Source: Saprospiraceae bacterium UBA2329
GTDB taxonomy: Bacteria > Bacteroidota > Bacteroidia > Chitinophagales > Saprospiraceae
Length of the DNA stretch: 64,000 nt
NCBI GenBank assembly: GCA_002344975.1
Contig: DDUV01000057.1
Location: 1 to 64,000 of the forward strand
Direction of reading: 5' to 3'
How positions within the stretch are numbered: position 1 is the first letter of the stretch; each line of letters starts with the position of its first letter. This document shows positions 1 through 8,745 of the stretch, one piece after another. Under the pieces are notes generated by a model, which saw only the letters and a program-made list of their open reading frames with translations, did not search any database and was not told where the DNA came from. The translations under genes and the position numbers were made by a program.

Positions 1-16
1 TATTTTTGCCCCACTA

Positions 17-1879
17 CTAAGGCTGAAGCATCAATTTCAGCACCGTAAACTTCGCATCTTTTACTATCCGAACTAAATAAACGCCTGCCGGCAGATGTCC
101 CGCCGCAACGGCCTGCCTGTCTGACTGAATGACTCCGCTGAGGCAAGGACGACCTTGCAAATCCAAAAGGTGGAAACGAGCACCCATCCATTCATCTCCG
201 CCTGAAAGCTGAATATTGAAATGCCCGTTTGAGACCGTCGGCGCTATAAAAATGCCGCTGTCTTTGGCCGCTATTGGTTCCTGCGTGGCAGAGGTTTGGC
301 ATGGCAGACTGCGTTGCAAAGCGGTAGGCGAAAGCGTTCCTACGGCCAAATCTGCTCCCGATAGCGAGGTATGAATGATGGAGCGGTTTTGGAGGTCTAA
401 AGTAATGGGGAAAGAATGCAGGCCGGCCAATTCAGGAGCGCAGGACGATGCTCCGGCAAACGACTTCAGCACCATGTTTTTGTCGTAGCTTAGAGCGATG
501 CGACCTTCGGCATCGGGAGGTGCTATGCGAATAAAATCGAGTGCGAAGGGGTAGTGCGAAGAAAAATGGCGACTTCCCGAAATGATTTCATGGGCGCTCG
601 TCACGGCAGCATCGAAGCCGGTAGCAGCGGAGTTGATCTCCAACAAAGCCGGAGTGAAACTGCACTCGGGGCCGCTGAAACAATTTTGGCGAATACCAGT
701 CGCTACGATGAGGCTATTGCCAGGGCCGGGCTGAAAGTCGTGGGCAATCATTTCGATGGGCTGATTGTTGTCGCCGAATCGTTCGCGGAAGAAGGCGTTT
801 CCATGCAAAAACTGCCCGTTGGCCGTGGTGGTAAAAACATACGAAACAGGCAATACCACGCCGCCGCCGTCGCCATTGGTGGGGTTGCCCCAAATGCTGG
901 TGAAAAAAGAAAACTGATTGCCGAGAAAGACCAGATTTCCGTTGGGCAATTCCCGTACGCCGATGATGGCGCCGCCTGTTCCTGTGGCAATGCCAAGTCC
1001 GAAGTTCCAGTCCTGATTAAAAAAACCGTCAAAAAATCCACTGCCGGCCTCAAACCGCTTTGCCCACAGCACATCGCCTTGCGTGTTCACTTTCACAATG
1101 TAGGCATTTTCATCGCAATGCAGAGGAAAAACAAAGCCTCCATCCTGCGTTTGCACCACCGGGCGGCGCAGGGTGGCCGTCAGCAGTTGAAAGGCCGTGG
1201 TGCGACAGTCGGCGGCATTATTGCGATAGCGCCTGGCCCATTGCAGATTGCCCTGCGCGTCCAATTTTACCAAAAAAGTGAGGGCAATGCTGGCCGTGTT
1301 GAGGGCCTGTTCGGGGTTGCTGTACCCGCTGATGATGAAGCCGCCGTCGCTGGTGCGTTCCATATTGTGCGGCGTATCGTTGAAGTCTCCGCCGAAGCGC
1401 TTGGCCCACAATACCTGCGGGGCGCCCTGCTCGTTGGCAGGCACTCTTACCCGCAACACCGCATAATCCAGATTTTGCGAGCCGGGTTGCAGCAGCATCA
1501 CAGGATTCATGTTGATGGCCGCCAAAATGAGGTATTCGTTATCGCCCAGCGGCAGTACATCAGCGCCATAGCTCTCCTGCCAGCGGGTAGTTCCGAAGGG
1601 CGTGGGCAACTGCACATTGATGCGGTAGGATTGGATCGGCTGAAACGACCTGTCTGTCAGAATGAAAACAGCGCGCGAAAACTCGCCGTCGCCCCAGGTG
1701 CCGGCGGTGACATACCCCGATGAAGTTGGGTGGAGATGGCCCATACGGCTGAGGATATTGGGGGCGTCACTTTGTTCCAATTCGGCGTGCAGAAAACCAG
1801 GCAGGGTTTGTGCCGGAGCGGCATGGGCAGCGAACAGCCAGAAAATGATGGAGATGAGGAGGCGAGAAGTGGCTTGCAT
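17..1879 (-). CDS. T9SS type A sorting domain-containing secreted protein
   Basis: Predicted exported protein of 620 residues. The start MQATSRLLISII at 1879 was chosen over the upstream in-frame ATG at 1957 because it begins a clean signal peptide ending near AAPAQ. The middle is beta-rich and repeats segments such as WAKRFGGDFNDTPHNM and SDGGFIISGY, reminiscent of the delta-60/beta-propeller type repeats of many Bacteroidota secreted proteins. The last ~75 residues (IFIAPTVSNGHFNI ... GVYLVRIV ... KLMLQP) form a type A T9SS sorting domain, so the protein should cross the outer membrane and be anchored or released. It is divergent from the histidine kinase gene. Biological role unknown. Confidence 0.8.
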   Translation of the reverse strand: MQATSRLLISIIFWLFAAHAAPAQTLPGFLHAELEQSDAPNILSRMGHLHPTSSGYVTAGTWGDGEFSRAVFILTDRSFQPIQSYRINVQLPTPFGTTRWQESYGADVLPLGDNEYLILAAINMNPVMLLQPGSQNLDYAVLRVRVPANEQGAPQVLWAKRFGGDFNDTPHNMERTSDGGFIISGYSNPEQALNTASIALTFLVKLDAQGNLQWARRYRNNAADCRTTAFQLLTATLRRPVVQTQDGGFVFPLHCDENAYIVKVNTQGDVLWAKRFEAGSGFFDGFFNQDWNFGLGIATGTGGAIIGVRELPNGNLVFLGNQFSFFTSIWGNPTNGDGGGVVLPVSYVFTTTANGQFLHGNAFFRERFGDNNQPIEMIAHDFQPGPGNSLIVATGIRQNCFSGPECSFTPALLEINSAATGFDAAVTSAHEIISGSRHFSSHYPFALDFIRIAPPDAEGRIALSYDKNMVLKSFAGASSCAPELAGLHSFPITLDLQNRSIIHTSLSGADLAVGTLSPTALQRSLPCQTSATQEPIAAKDSGIFIAPTVSNGHFNIQLSGGDEWMGARFHLLDLQGRPCLSGVIQSDRQAVAAGHLPAGVYLVRIVKDAKFTVLKLMLQP

Positions 1880-2097
1880 CGGTTTTGTTGTTAATGGTGA
1901 AAAAGTATTTTGGGATAACAGGGCAAAGTTCCGGGTATTTTCCAGCCCCTGCAACACCGCTTATGGGTATTTTACCCCATCGTCATTTTACTAAAAACTC
2001 CCCATCAAAGGGTATGCCGCTCACCGGATTTGGGTATTTTGCGCCTCAGTACTGTGCAATCGGGGACAGTGGGGCGTTGTAGAAAAAACAGTTTACC

Positions 2098-4053
2098 ATG
2101 AACAGGGTCATCGGCAGACGGACTGGTTGGTTGTTGGTTTTCTTCCTGACTATGCTGTCGGCAAGGGCCGAGCGATTCACTCCGGCAGTAATGGACACCG
2201 GCATTACCTGCCTGATGCTCAATTCCGTAGCAGTAGTTTATGAGGCGTCGGGCAAAATTGCCATTTCTCCCGATTCGGTACTCCGAATGCCCGACTCCCT
2301 GTTTGCGGCGGCTGCCTCAAAGGCTTTTTTATTTGGCCTGACGGAAACGCCCCGATGGCTCCGCTTTCAGGTTGTGAACCCGACTGCCGACGCGCGCCGC
2401 CTGCTGCTGGAGATCGCCAACCCCAACCTTCGCCATGTTGAGGTTTACCAATATTGGGGCGATTTGCTCATACAGAGCGACACCAGCGGCATAGATTTTC
2501 CTTTTGAACGACGCCCGGTACCAACACATAACTTCCTTTTTCCAATGCACCTCAAAGCCGGCGATACGCTCACCTGCTTAGTTTATGTGGCGCCTTCGTA
2601 CCAACCGGCCAACTTCGACCTCTATCTCTGGCAAAGGCATCACCGCGTTACGGTCCAGGCCACACGGGAGTCATTGGTTTTAGGAGGTTTTTTTGTAATA
2701 CACCTGGCGTTTTGGGCTTTGTTGGTGGCAGTGGCTGCCAGTTTCAGACTGCGCGAAATGGCCTACTATGCGGCTTATGTGTTGCTGGGCGCTTTGTTTG
2801 TATTTTCAGATGTGGGCCTGGGGTATCGCTTTTTGTGGGGCGAGTGGCCTTATTGGCAAAAGGTGTTTTCGTTTATAGCCATTTGTCTTTACACCATCTT
2901 CGGCACGCAGTTCATCCGGCTGTACTTCAACACCCGCAAACGTTTTCCTGTATTCGAGCAAATTTTCTTTTACGCCATAGCGGTTTGTTGTACATTGCTC
3001 ATATTTACGCTGTTTATTCCGGTCTTACCCCTGCGTTTTGTTCATATTTTGAGCATATTGATGTACATCGTTTTTTTAGTATGCAGCGCAGCGTTTGTGG
3101 CCCTTTTCATTTATACACTGAGCCGAAAATCGAAGTTGTGGTCGGTATGGCTCTTGCTGGGGTTCTCCTTGCATGGCGCGGGCATCGTCGTTACTGTATT
3201 GCAATATATGCGGCTTTTGCCTCAACACTCATTGGCCGGAGGGCTGTACGAGGCCGGTTTTCCACTTACATTTCATACCCAGATTTTAATGATGGCCGGT
3301 ATGACGCTGGAAATCCCGGTGGTGCTGTACACGGCTTTTGCCCGGTTTAAATATGTGGTCAGACAAAACCAAACCCAGGCCGCCAAATTGGCCGAACTGC
3401 GCCACAACAGCATGAACGACCTCTTGCTGGGCATCGAATCTGAGCGACGGCGGCTGTCTCAGGACCTACATGACGGACTTGGCGTGAGCTTGGCCGCTAT
3501 GAAAATGAAGGCCAATCTGATGGAAATGCGAGCAGAAGGTGATGAAAAAAAAGCCTGGCGAGAACTGATGACCGATCTGGAAACCACCTATGAAGAATTG
3601 CGACGCATATCGCACAACTTGCCGCCAAAATCCCTCTTCCGGGCCGGTATGCACAGCGCGTTGGAGGAGGTACTGCAAAGAACCCGCACACTGAGGCCGG
3701 AATTGAGCATCAATTATTACAACAACCTCCCCCTGAAACGCCTCTCCCAACAGGCCGAAATCAATTTGTTTCGCATCACGCTCGAACTCATCAACAACGC
3801 CCTCAAACACGCTGAAGCCTCGCAACTCAGCGTGCAGTGGCTGGCTCACGAAAAGGAAATCGTGCTGATTGTGGAAGACAACGGCAAGGGGTTTCAGTCG
3901 GGGAAAACGGCGGGCGAGGGCATCGGGCTGGCCAATGTGCGCAATCGCGTGACGGTGCTGGGCGGCCAAATGAACACCGACAGCCAACCCGGCCATGGCG
4001 CTACCATAGTGGTGCGCGTTTCCAATGAGGCAGTTTTTAGGAATGAAGTCTAA
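2098..4053 (+). CDS. 7TM-DISM sensor histidine kinase (HisKA_3 type)
   Basis: Membrane sensor kinase of 651 residues. A signal-like N-terminus is followed by a periplasmic sensory domain (about residues 40-175, 7TMR-DISMED2-like), then seven hydrophobic helices (about 190-400), a short linker, and a HisKA_3 dimerisation box with phospho-acceptor His near residue 458 (SQDLHDGLG). The ATPase domain shows the N box (ELINNALKHAE), G1 (VEDNGKGF) and G2 (GEGIGLANVRNR). Such kinases normally phosphorylate NarL/LuxR-type regulators; one is encoded immediately downstream in opposite orientation with overlapping stop codons, so the two are probably cognate. The ligand is unknown; the DISM domain of relatives is thought to bind carbohydrates or lipids. 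Confidence 0.9.
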   Translation: MNRVIGRRTGWLLVFFLTMLSARAERFTPAVMDTGITCLMLNSVAVVYEASGKIAISPDSVLRMPDSLFAAAASKAFLFGLTETPRWLRFQVVNPTADARRLLLEIANPNLRHVEVYQYWGDLLIQSDTSGIDFPFERRPVPTHNFLFPMHLKAGDTLTCLVYVAPSYQPANFDLYLWQRHHRVTVQATRESLVLGGFFVIHLAFWALLVAVAASFRLREMAYYAAYVLLGALFVFSDVGLGYRFLWGEWPYWQKVFSFIAICLYTIFGTQFIRLYFNTRKRFPVFEQIFFYAIAVCCTLLIFTLFIPVLPLRFVHILSILMYIVFLVCSAAFVALFIYTLSRKSKLWSVWLLLGFSLHGAGIVVTVLQYMRLLPQHSLAGGLYEAGFPLTFHTQILMMAGMTLEIPVVLYTAFARFKYVVRQNQTQAAKLAELRHNSMNDLLLGIESERRRLSQDLHDGLGVSLAAMKMKANLMEMRAEGDEKKAWRELMTDLETTYEELRRISHNLPPKSLFRAGMHSALEEVLQRTRTLRPELSINYYNNLPLKRLSQQAEINLFRITLELINNALKHAEASQLSVQWLAHEKEIVLIVEDNGKGFQSGKTAGEGIGLANVRNRVTVLGGQMNTDSQPGHGATIVVRVSNEAVFRNEV

Positions 4054-4721
4054 ATCAGCCCCTTTTGCAGTGCCATGCGCACGGCGTCGGTGATGTTGCG
4101 GGCGTTGAGCTTGGAGATGATGTTTTTCCGGTGGGTGTCAATCGTATTGACGCTCAGGAACAACTGTCGTGCAATGTCTTCACTGGTTTTTCCCTCAGAA
4201 ATGAGTTGAAGCACCTCCTTCTCCCGCATGGAAAGCAGCCCGGAATCCGAACCTGACAAGGGCTTCTGACCGGCGCCTGCGGGCGGCTTTTCGTGGCCTA
4301 TCAAGGTGTCCAAAACTTTGGGATCCAAGTACTTCCTGCCGCCGGCCACCTCCAGAATAGCGTGTAGCAACTCATCTTTACCATTGATTTTCAATACATA
4401 CCCCATGGCGCCCCTGCGCAGACACTCTTGTATGGACGGCAGATCGTCGTGTACGGTGAGCATGATAACTTTTATCTCCGGGAAATGCGCCTTGAGGTCG
4501 TTGAGCACCTCCATGCCATCTCTTTCGGGCATGGAAAGGTCCAGCAAAACGATTTCCGGGCATCGTTGCTCAAATAAAGACAATGCCTGCGCTCCGCTCA
4601 TGGCGGCAGCTACGACTTCCAGCTCCGGACAAGCGTTCAACAGTGCCGAAATACCGTCTAAAAACAATTGCTGATCATCCACTATGGCAACGCCGACAGG
4701 CTTGGGAAGGGCAATGCTCAT
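4050..4721 (-). CDS. NarL/LuxR-family response regulator
   Basis: Response regulator of 223 residues. The receiver domain occupies about residues 9-125 with acidic pair D15/D16, phospho-acceptor D61 (VLLDLSMPERDG), the switch Thr in MLTVHDD and the conserved Lys in YVLKI. A LuxR-type helix-turn-helix follows (about 155-215: LSMREKEVLQLISEGK, SVNTIDTHRKNI). It should bind DNA as a dimer once phosphorylated. It converges on the adjacent HisKA_3 kinase and shares 4 bp with it at the stop codons, which supports a two-component pair despite the lack of an operon. Confidence 0.93.
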   Translation of the reverse strand: MSIALPKPVGVAIVDDQQLFLDGISALLNACPELEVVAAAMSGAQALSLFEQRCPEIVLLDLSMPERDGMEVLNDLKAHFPEIKVIMLTVHDDLPSIQECLRRGAMGYVLKINGKDELLHAILEVAGGRKYLDPKVLDTLIGHEKPPAGAGQKPLSGSDSGLLSMREKEVLQLISEGKTSEDIARQLFLSVNTIDTHRKNIISKLNARNITDAVRMALQKGLI

Positions 4722-4883
4722 TGAAATCTCATTTGGTGTATAAAACCCTTTTCTTTGCGAAAGTACGATACTCTTGTTTTATGGCAGAAAAAAATATTGC
4801 CGTTCAAGCGTCGGCATACAGCGGGGGAGGGGGATCAGCCATCTCATTCGTGAAGTTTTCAAAATATTTTTCTTCGCCTTCTC

Positions 4884-4913
4884 TTGACTTTTCTCTCTTT
4901 TGTCTTAACTTTG
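4884..4913 (+). promoter_or_regulatory. Bacteroidota-type promoter of tRNA-Ala
   Basis: TTG at 4884-4886, a 19-bp spacer and TAACTTTG at 4906-4913 match the Bacteroidota sigma consensus TTG/TAnnTTTG. Transcription would begin near 4920, about 58 bp before the tRNA. The leader contains a short palindrome of the CCGCC...GGCGG type. Confidence 0.7.
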
Positions 4914-4946
4914 CGACCGCTTTTGAAGAAAAGCTAAAAAATAGTC

Positions 4947-4970
4947 CCGCCTTCGCTTTGGCTATGGCGG
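4947..4970. repeat. CCGCC-GGCGG palindromic element, copy 1
   Basis: A 24-bp element, CCGCCTTCGC then TTTGGCTAT then GGCGG, lies in the tRNA-Ala leader. A close relative occurs at 37680-37703 with the same ends and the same CCGCCTTCGC start. The ends can pair. This looks like a dispersed intergenic repeat. Confidence 0.5.
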
Positions 4971-4977
4971 ATAAAAG

Positions 4978-5054
<77 letters not shown>

Positions 5055-5060
5055 CTTATA

Positions 5061-5096
5061 AAGCCTTGTAAATCTTTGATTTGCGAGGCTTTTTTA
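5061..5096 (+). terminator. Rho-independent terminator of tRNA-Ala
   Basis: A 14-bp stem (5061-5074 with 5078-5091, two G-U pairs) with a TTT loop is followed by a T run. It lies 6 bp after the CCA end of the tRNA. Confidence 0.88.
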
Positions 5097-5148
5097 TTTG
5101 TATTTGATGCTCGGTTCTCGCCAGCGCAGGAGAACCGGGTGTGAAGGC

Positions 5149-6065
5149 TCAATTAGCGCGTCCCACAATCTTGGTTTTTACCAACTTTCCGTAAGTATGC
5201 TTTTCAAACTCTTCAAGGTTGCTGTCGGCATTACCATGACAAACCACTAAAGTTCCCTTCCTGCCTTCCGTAACGAGCAAGCCTACAAAGCTTTTATATT
5301 TTCTGCACTTGCCGTGCCCTGATAGTATTTGCCATTCTCCAAATAGAGCACAGATACCCCCGGGCGCTCCATACCCGTCAATTTTTGAAGCTCGTTTTCG
5401 ACCAATCCGGTTTCTGATATTCCTGTCAGATCATCCATAGTGGTCCATTCTATAACGGCTGCATCAGGAGATTGAGTAGGGTATTCGCCATCTTTAGTTT
5501 GAATTGATCGGTTTCTACCTTCAAACTTAGCAAGCCGAAACTCTTCCATACTGTCTTCCTGGCTGCCAATATATGTGCTCATAAAACTTTTCCTTATCAA
5601 TGGATCGAAACTTTCTTCAAGCTGATCGAAACAAAAGGCCTTGATGTAATAGACCCTGTCATTGTAGCTAATTGCCATTGCATACCTGATCGTGTTTGTC
5701 ATTTTATCATGCACCACAGAAAAGAGACCGTTATCCTCCCCATCATAATTTACCCGGCTCAGCTCCAGCAAAACGCTCTTCTTTTCTCTCAAGGCGCTCG
5801 GAGTAATACGGGCTTTTATTTCTTCCAATGACCTCATACTCATCGTTACAGAAATAGATGAAAGTGCATTCGTTGTTTGGTACCCGTCAAACGAGCGCGC
5901 TTTTTCATATCCATTTGGTACTACCATCCATACCCCCCTGCCCAAATGAACACTTTGATCTGTTTTTTGAGGCGAGATACGGAGGTTGCCTTCTTTGTAA
6001 TTCGAACACGAGCCGGCAAGTATCAAAACGATAAGCACGGATAAGCAAAGTCGTAAGTCATTCAT
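5149..6065 (-). pseudogene. Lipoprotein gene with an apparent -1 frameshift near its 3' end
   Basis: The uninterrupted frame (6065 to 5283, 260 residues) starts with a lipoprotein signal whose lipobox is ILAGSC, followed by a soluble domain I do not recognise. It stops at 5283-5285. In the neighbouring frame the coding sense continues without interruption from about 5292 to a TGA at 5149-5151, giving a natural-looking tail (KSFVGLLVTEGRKG, then TLVVCHGNADSNLEEF, ending KTKIVGRAN). The frames join at a run of four A on the coding strand (5292-5295). It may be a real decayed gene, a sequencing indel or a slippage site. The base composition is AT-richer than the neighbours. Function unknown. Confidence 0.6.
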
Positions 6066-6193
6066 AAAAACTGTTTTTTAGTTGCCGATAAATTCTTGGC
6101 AGGGTGAAAGCGCTCACTTCATCAGCAACTCATCCACGTTCACGCCGGGATTCTGTATCTTGGTCATTTACACGGGGCCCATTTGCTGCGGGC

Positions 6194-6230
6194 GAAGTCA
6201 GGAGGTAACAGGAAGTTACCGCCTGACTTC
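6194..6230. repeat. 37-bp palindromic repeat, copy 1
   Basis: Perfect hairpin ends GAAGTCAGG/CCTGACTTC (6194-6202, 6222-6230) and an inner stem GGTAAC/GTTACC, separated by an A/G mismatch, around a 5-nt loop. It lies 7 bp beyond the flotillin stop codon. An almost identical copy (one loop base differs) lies at 12446-12482, also just after a stop codon. There is no T run here, so it is not a classical terminator. Confidence 0.75.
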
Positions 6231-6237
6231 CAGCACG

Positions 6238-7806
6238 CTAACTCCCTGCTTGCTCTTCGCTTGCAGGCGCATCGGCAGCTTTGGGGTTGCCGAGGTATTT
6301 GGGCAGTTCCATGCCCGCCATGTTGAACAGGTCGTTGAGCGGCGGCACCGATTTATACAGCCCCGATACAAAGCGGGAGGTAGAATTGCCCTCGCCGTCG
6401 GAGTGGTTGCCACCGTCCCACACGGTCACTTTGTCTATCTTGATGTTCTTGATAGCATCCACCTGCGTTTTCACTAAGTCTTCGATCTTGTCGGCAATCA
6501 GCATCAGCACGGCGTCGCGGGTATTGCCGCCGGCCGCCTGCACGATTTTGTCAAAACCCTCGGCCTGCTTGCTGAGTATCTCATACAAACCGCGGGCCTC
6601 GGCTTCCTGCTTGAGGAAGATGGCATCGGCCTCGCCCTTGGCCAAGCGGCGGGTTTGTTCGGCCTGCGCTTCGGCTTCGATTTCCATTTTGCGGCGCTGT
6701 ATTTCGGCCTGCACGATGATGTCTGCTTCTTTAGTGGCGCGTTCGCGGGCGGCGCGAGCCTCTTCGGCCTTTTTCTCTGCCAGATAAGCGTCTTCCAATG
6801 CGTTGGCCGTTTGGATTTTTTCAGAAGAAACGGCCGTTTTGTTGGTCTCGGCTTCGCGGATACGGCGGGCCGCTTCCGATTCTGCAATGGTGATTTTGGC
6901 TAAGTTTTCACCCTCGATGGCCTTGGCGCGGGCCGCCGCCTCGCCCACCTGCGCTTCAGACATTGCCTCCGATACCTTGATGCGCTCCTGCATGGCGGCC
7001 TCTGCCTCTTTGATGCGCAGTTCGGCCTGCGAATTGGCGATGGTCACGCGGCTTTGGTTTTCACCATCCACGGCCTGGGCATTGGCAGCCGCCTCGCCCA
7101 CTTTGGCAAAGGCTTCTGCTTCCGATACCTTGATGCGCTGGTCTTTTTTGGCGTTGGCTTCACCGATGGAGCCGTCGCGGGTTTTTTCTGCTACGCTCAT
7201 GCGGGCGTCGTTCACAGCTTTTGCGGCAGCCTCTTTGCCCAATGCTTCTATGTAGCCCGATTCATCCTGAATGTCGGTGATGTTCACGTTGATGAGCGCG
7301 AGGCCGATTTTTCTGAGTTCGGCGCCCACGTTGGTAGAGACATTGGAGAGGAATTTGTCGCGGTCGGAGTTGATTTCCTCAATATCCATGGTGGCTACCA
7401 CGAGGCGGAGCTGACCAAAAATGATGTCTTTGGCAATGTCGCGGATTTCTTCCATAGACTTGCCCAGCAGGCGTTCGGCGGCGTTTTGCATCACGCCTTC
7501 TTCGTTGGAAATGGCCACAGTAAAGCGCGAGGGCACGTCCACGCGGATGTTTTGCTTACTCAGTGCGCGCCGCAGGTCCACATCTATGGAAATAGGGGAG
7601 AGGTCTAAGTATTCGTAGTCCTGAATGACCGGCCATACGAATGCCGCTCCGCCCGCCAGACATTTGGCCGAGCCGGAACCCGTGCGCCCGTAAATGACGA
7701 GCACTTTGTCGGAAGGGCATCGCCGATAGCGGGAAATAACAAAAGCGAGAGTCATAAAAACCAGTAAAACCAGTCCTACGACGAGGATAATCAGAGAAGT
7801 TCCCAT
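6238..7806 (-). CDS. Flotillin-like SPFH/band 7 protein
   Basis: Membrane-domain scaffold protein of 522 residues. The start at 7806 (MGTSLIILVVGLVLL) was preferred over an upstream in-frame start because it opens with the expected N-terminal membrane segment and follows the NfeD-like gene by 29 bp. An SPFH/band 7 domain follows (about 30-220; LSPISIDVDLRRALSKQNI), then long Ala/Glu-rich coiled-coil repeats with AEAxxQxxIKVSEAxA periodicity (about 220-430), and a C-terminal oligomerisation region. Flotillins organise ordered membrane patches and are usually encoded with an NfeD protein, as here. Confidence 0.92.
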   Translation of the reverse strand: MGTSLIILVVGLVLLVFMTLAFVISRYRRCPSDKVLVIYGRTGSGSAKCLAGGAAFVWPVIQDYEYLDLSPISIDVDLRRALSKQNIRVDVPSRFTVAISNEEGVMQNAAERLLGKSMEEIRDIAKDIIFGQLRLVVATMDIEEINSDRDKFLSNVSTNVGAELRKIGLALINVNITDIQDESGYIEALGKEAAAKAVNDARMSVAEKTRDGSIGEANAKKDQRIKVSEAEAFAKVGEAAANAQAVDGENQSRVTIANSQAELRIKEAEAAMQERIKVSEAMSEAQVGEAAARAKAIEGENLAKITIAESEAARRIREAETNKTAVSSEKIQTANALEDAYLAEKKAEEARAARERATKEADIIVQAEIQRRKMEIEAEAQAEQTRRLAKGEADAIFLKQEAEARGLYEILSKQAEGFDKIVQAAGGNTRDAVLMLIADKIEDLVKTQVDAIKNIKIDKVTVWDGGNHSDGEGNSTSRFVSGLYKSVPPLNDLFNMAGMELPKYLGNPKAADAPASEEQAGS

Positions 7807-7835
7807 AGGATTGAAGCGTTTTATGATGATGTAAT

Positions 7836-8429
7836 TCAGTCTTGCCGGGTCACCAACAAAATATTGTCGGGCAGCACGTCGGTCACGAGAATTTTCGTGC
7901 CGGTGGGGATGTAGGGGCCGTCCGTTACGGCTTCCCATTCGCGGAGTACGTTGCGGGTTTTTACGGTGACGCGGCCTATACCGCTGCGCCCGCCGGGTAT
8001 GGCGAGATATACATCGCCGGCTTGATAGATGGCTTCATGCGCCGTCACGTTGTCTTCCTGGCCCAGCCGTGAAAACCAGAAAATGAGGTAAGCCACCAGA
8101 AACATGGCGATGCCGCCCATGAGCAGGCCCAGCAACAGCGCCAGCCACAGGCTGATACCCGCGCCGAGCATGAGTACGCCCGTCCAGCCGAGGAAAGCAA
8201 AAAACGCGATGATACTGCGCACCGAAAAAACCGAAAAAGAGTGGTCGTGGTCTAATCCGCCGTCATGGCTCAGGTCTCCGGCGTCGGAGTCTCCGTCAAA
8301 ATCCAACCCCGTGAGTGTCAGAATAAACTGTATGAGCATCAGCACCGTAAAGACCACGGCAATGATCCAGAAAATCTGTTCCGGCCTTTGCATGGCCATC
8401 CACCATTCGCTCACCGTCAGTAGTATCAT
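7836..8429 (-). CDS. NfeD-like membrane protein, flotillin partner
   Basis: Small membrane protein of 197 residues. It has an N-terminal hydrophobic helix (about 18-40), a polar Asp/His-rich loop (GLDFDGDSDAGDLSHDGGL), two or three further membrane helices (about 70-125), and a C-terminal OB-fold-like domain (GDVYLAIPGGRSGIGRVTV ... LVTRQD). This is the layout of NfeD1b/YuaF-type proteins, which work with flotillins. It is the first gene of a two-gene unit with the flotillin gene. The 315-bp gap upstream (8430-8745) holds the divergent promoter region toward the TonB receptor, and I see no gene in it. Confidence 0.82.
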   Translation of the reverse strand: MILLTVSEWWMAMQRPEQIFWIIAVVFTVLMLIQFILTLTGLDFDGDSDAGDLSHDGGLDHDHSFSVFSVRSIIAFFAFLGWTGVLMLGAGISLWLALLLGLLMGGIAMFLVAYLIFWFSRLGQEDNVTAHEAIYQAGDVYLAIPGGRSGIGRVTVKTRNVLREWEAVTDGPYIPTGTKILVTDVLPDNILLVTRQD

Positions 8430-8745
8430 CTTTGAGGGTTGAAAAGCCTTTGTATTATGGCCCGCAAAATGTAAAATGGTCTTGCTGTCTCGTGTATTGA
8501 TTCGATGAAAGGGGGTATTTTATCGGCGAAATTGTAAATCTGTTTTGGGAAATTCATCATGCGGCGGTACAAAGCGGGCTTTTGTTTTTCATTGTCCCCG
8601 GCTCGAAAATAAAAGCAATACGCTCATTTTTTGTCCCCTGTCGGACATACGAAGCCATAAAATTTTGGCTGTTCCCACACATTTGCTTAACATTGTGCCC
8701 TTGATTGGTAAACCTATTGCCAGAGTAGATTTAAATAAATGATGC

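Noticed and set aside
554..1723. 389-residue plus-strand frame within the first T9SS protein gene
   Set aside because: Opposite strand has signal peptide and sorting domain; this frame has neither.
6194..6230. Rho-independent terminator for the flotillin gene
   Set aside because: Strong stem but no T run on the minus strand; an identical copy elsewhere suggests a dispersed repeat.
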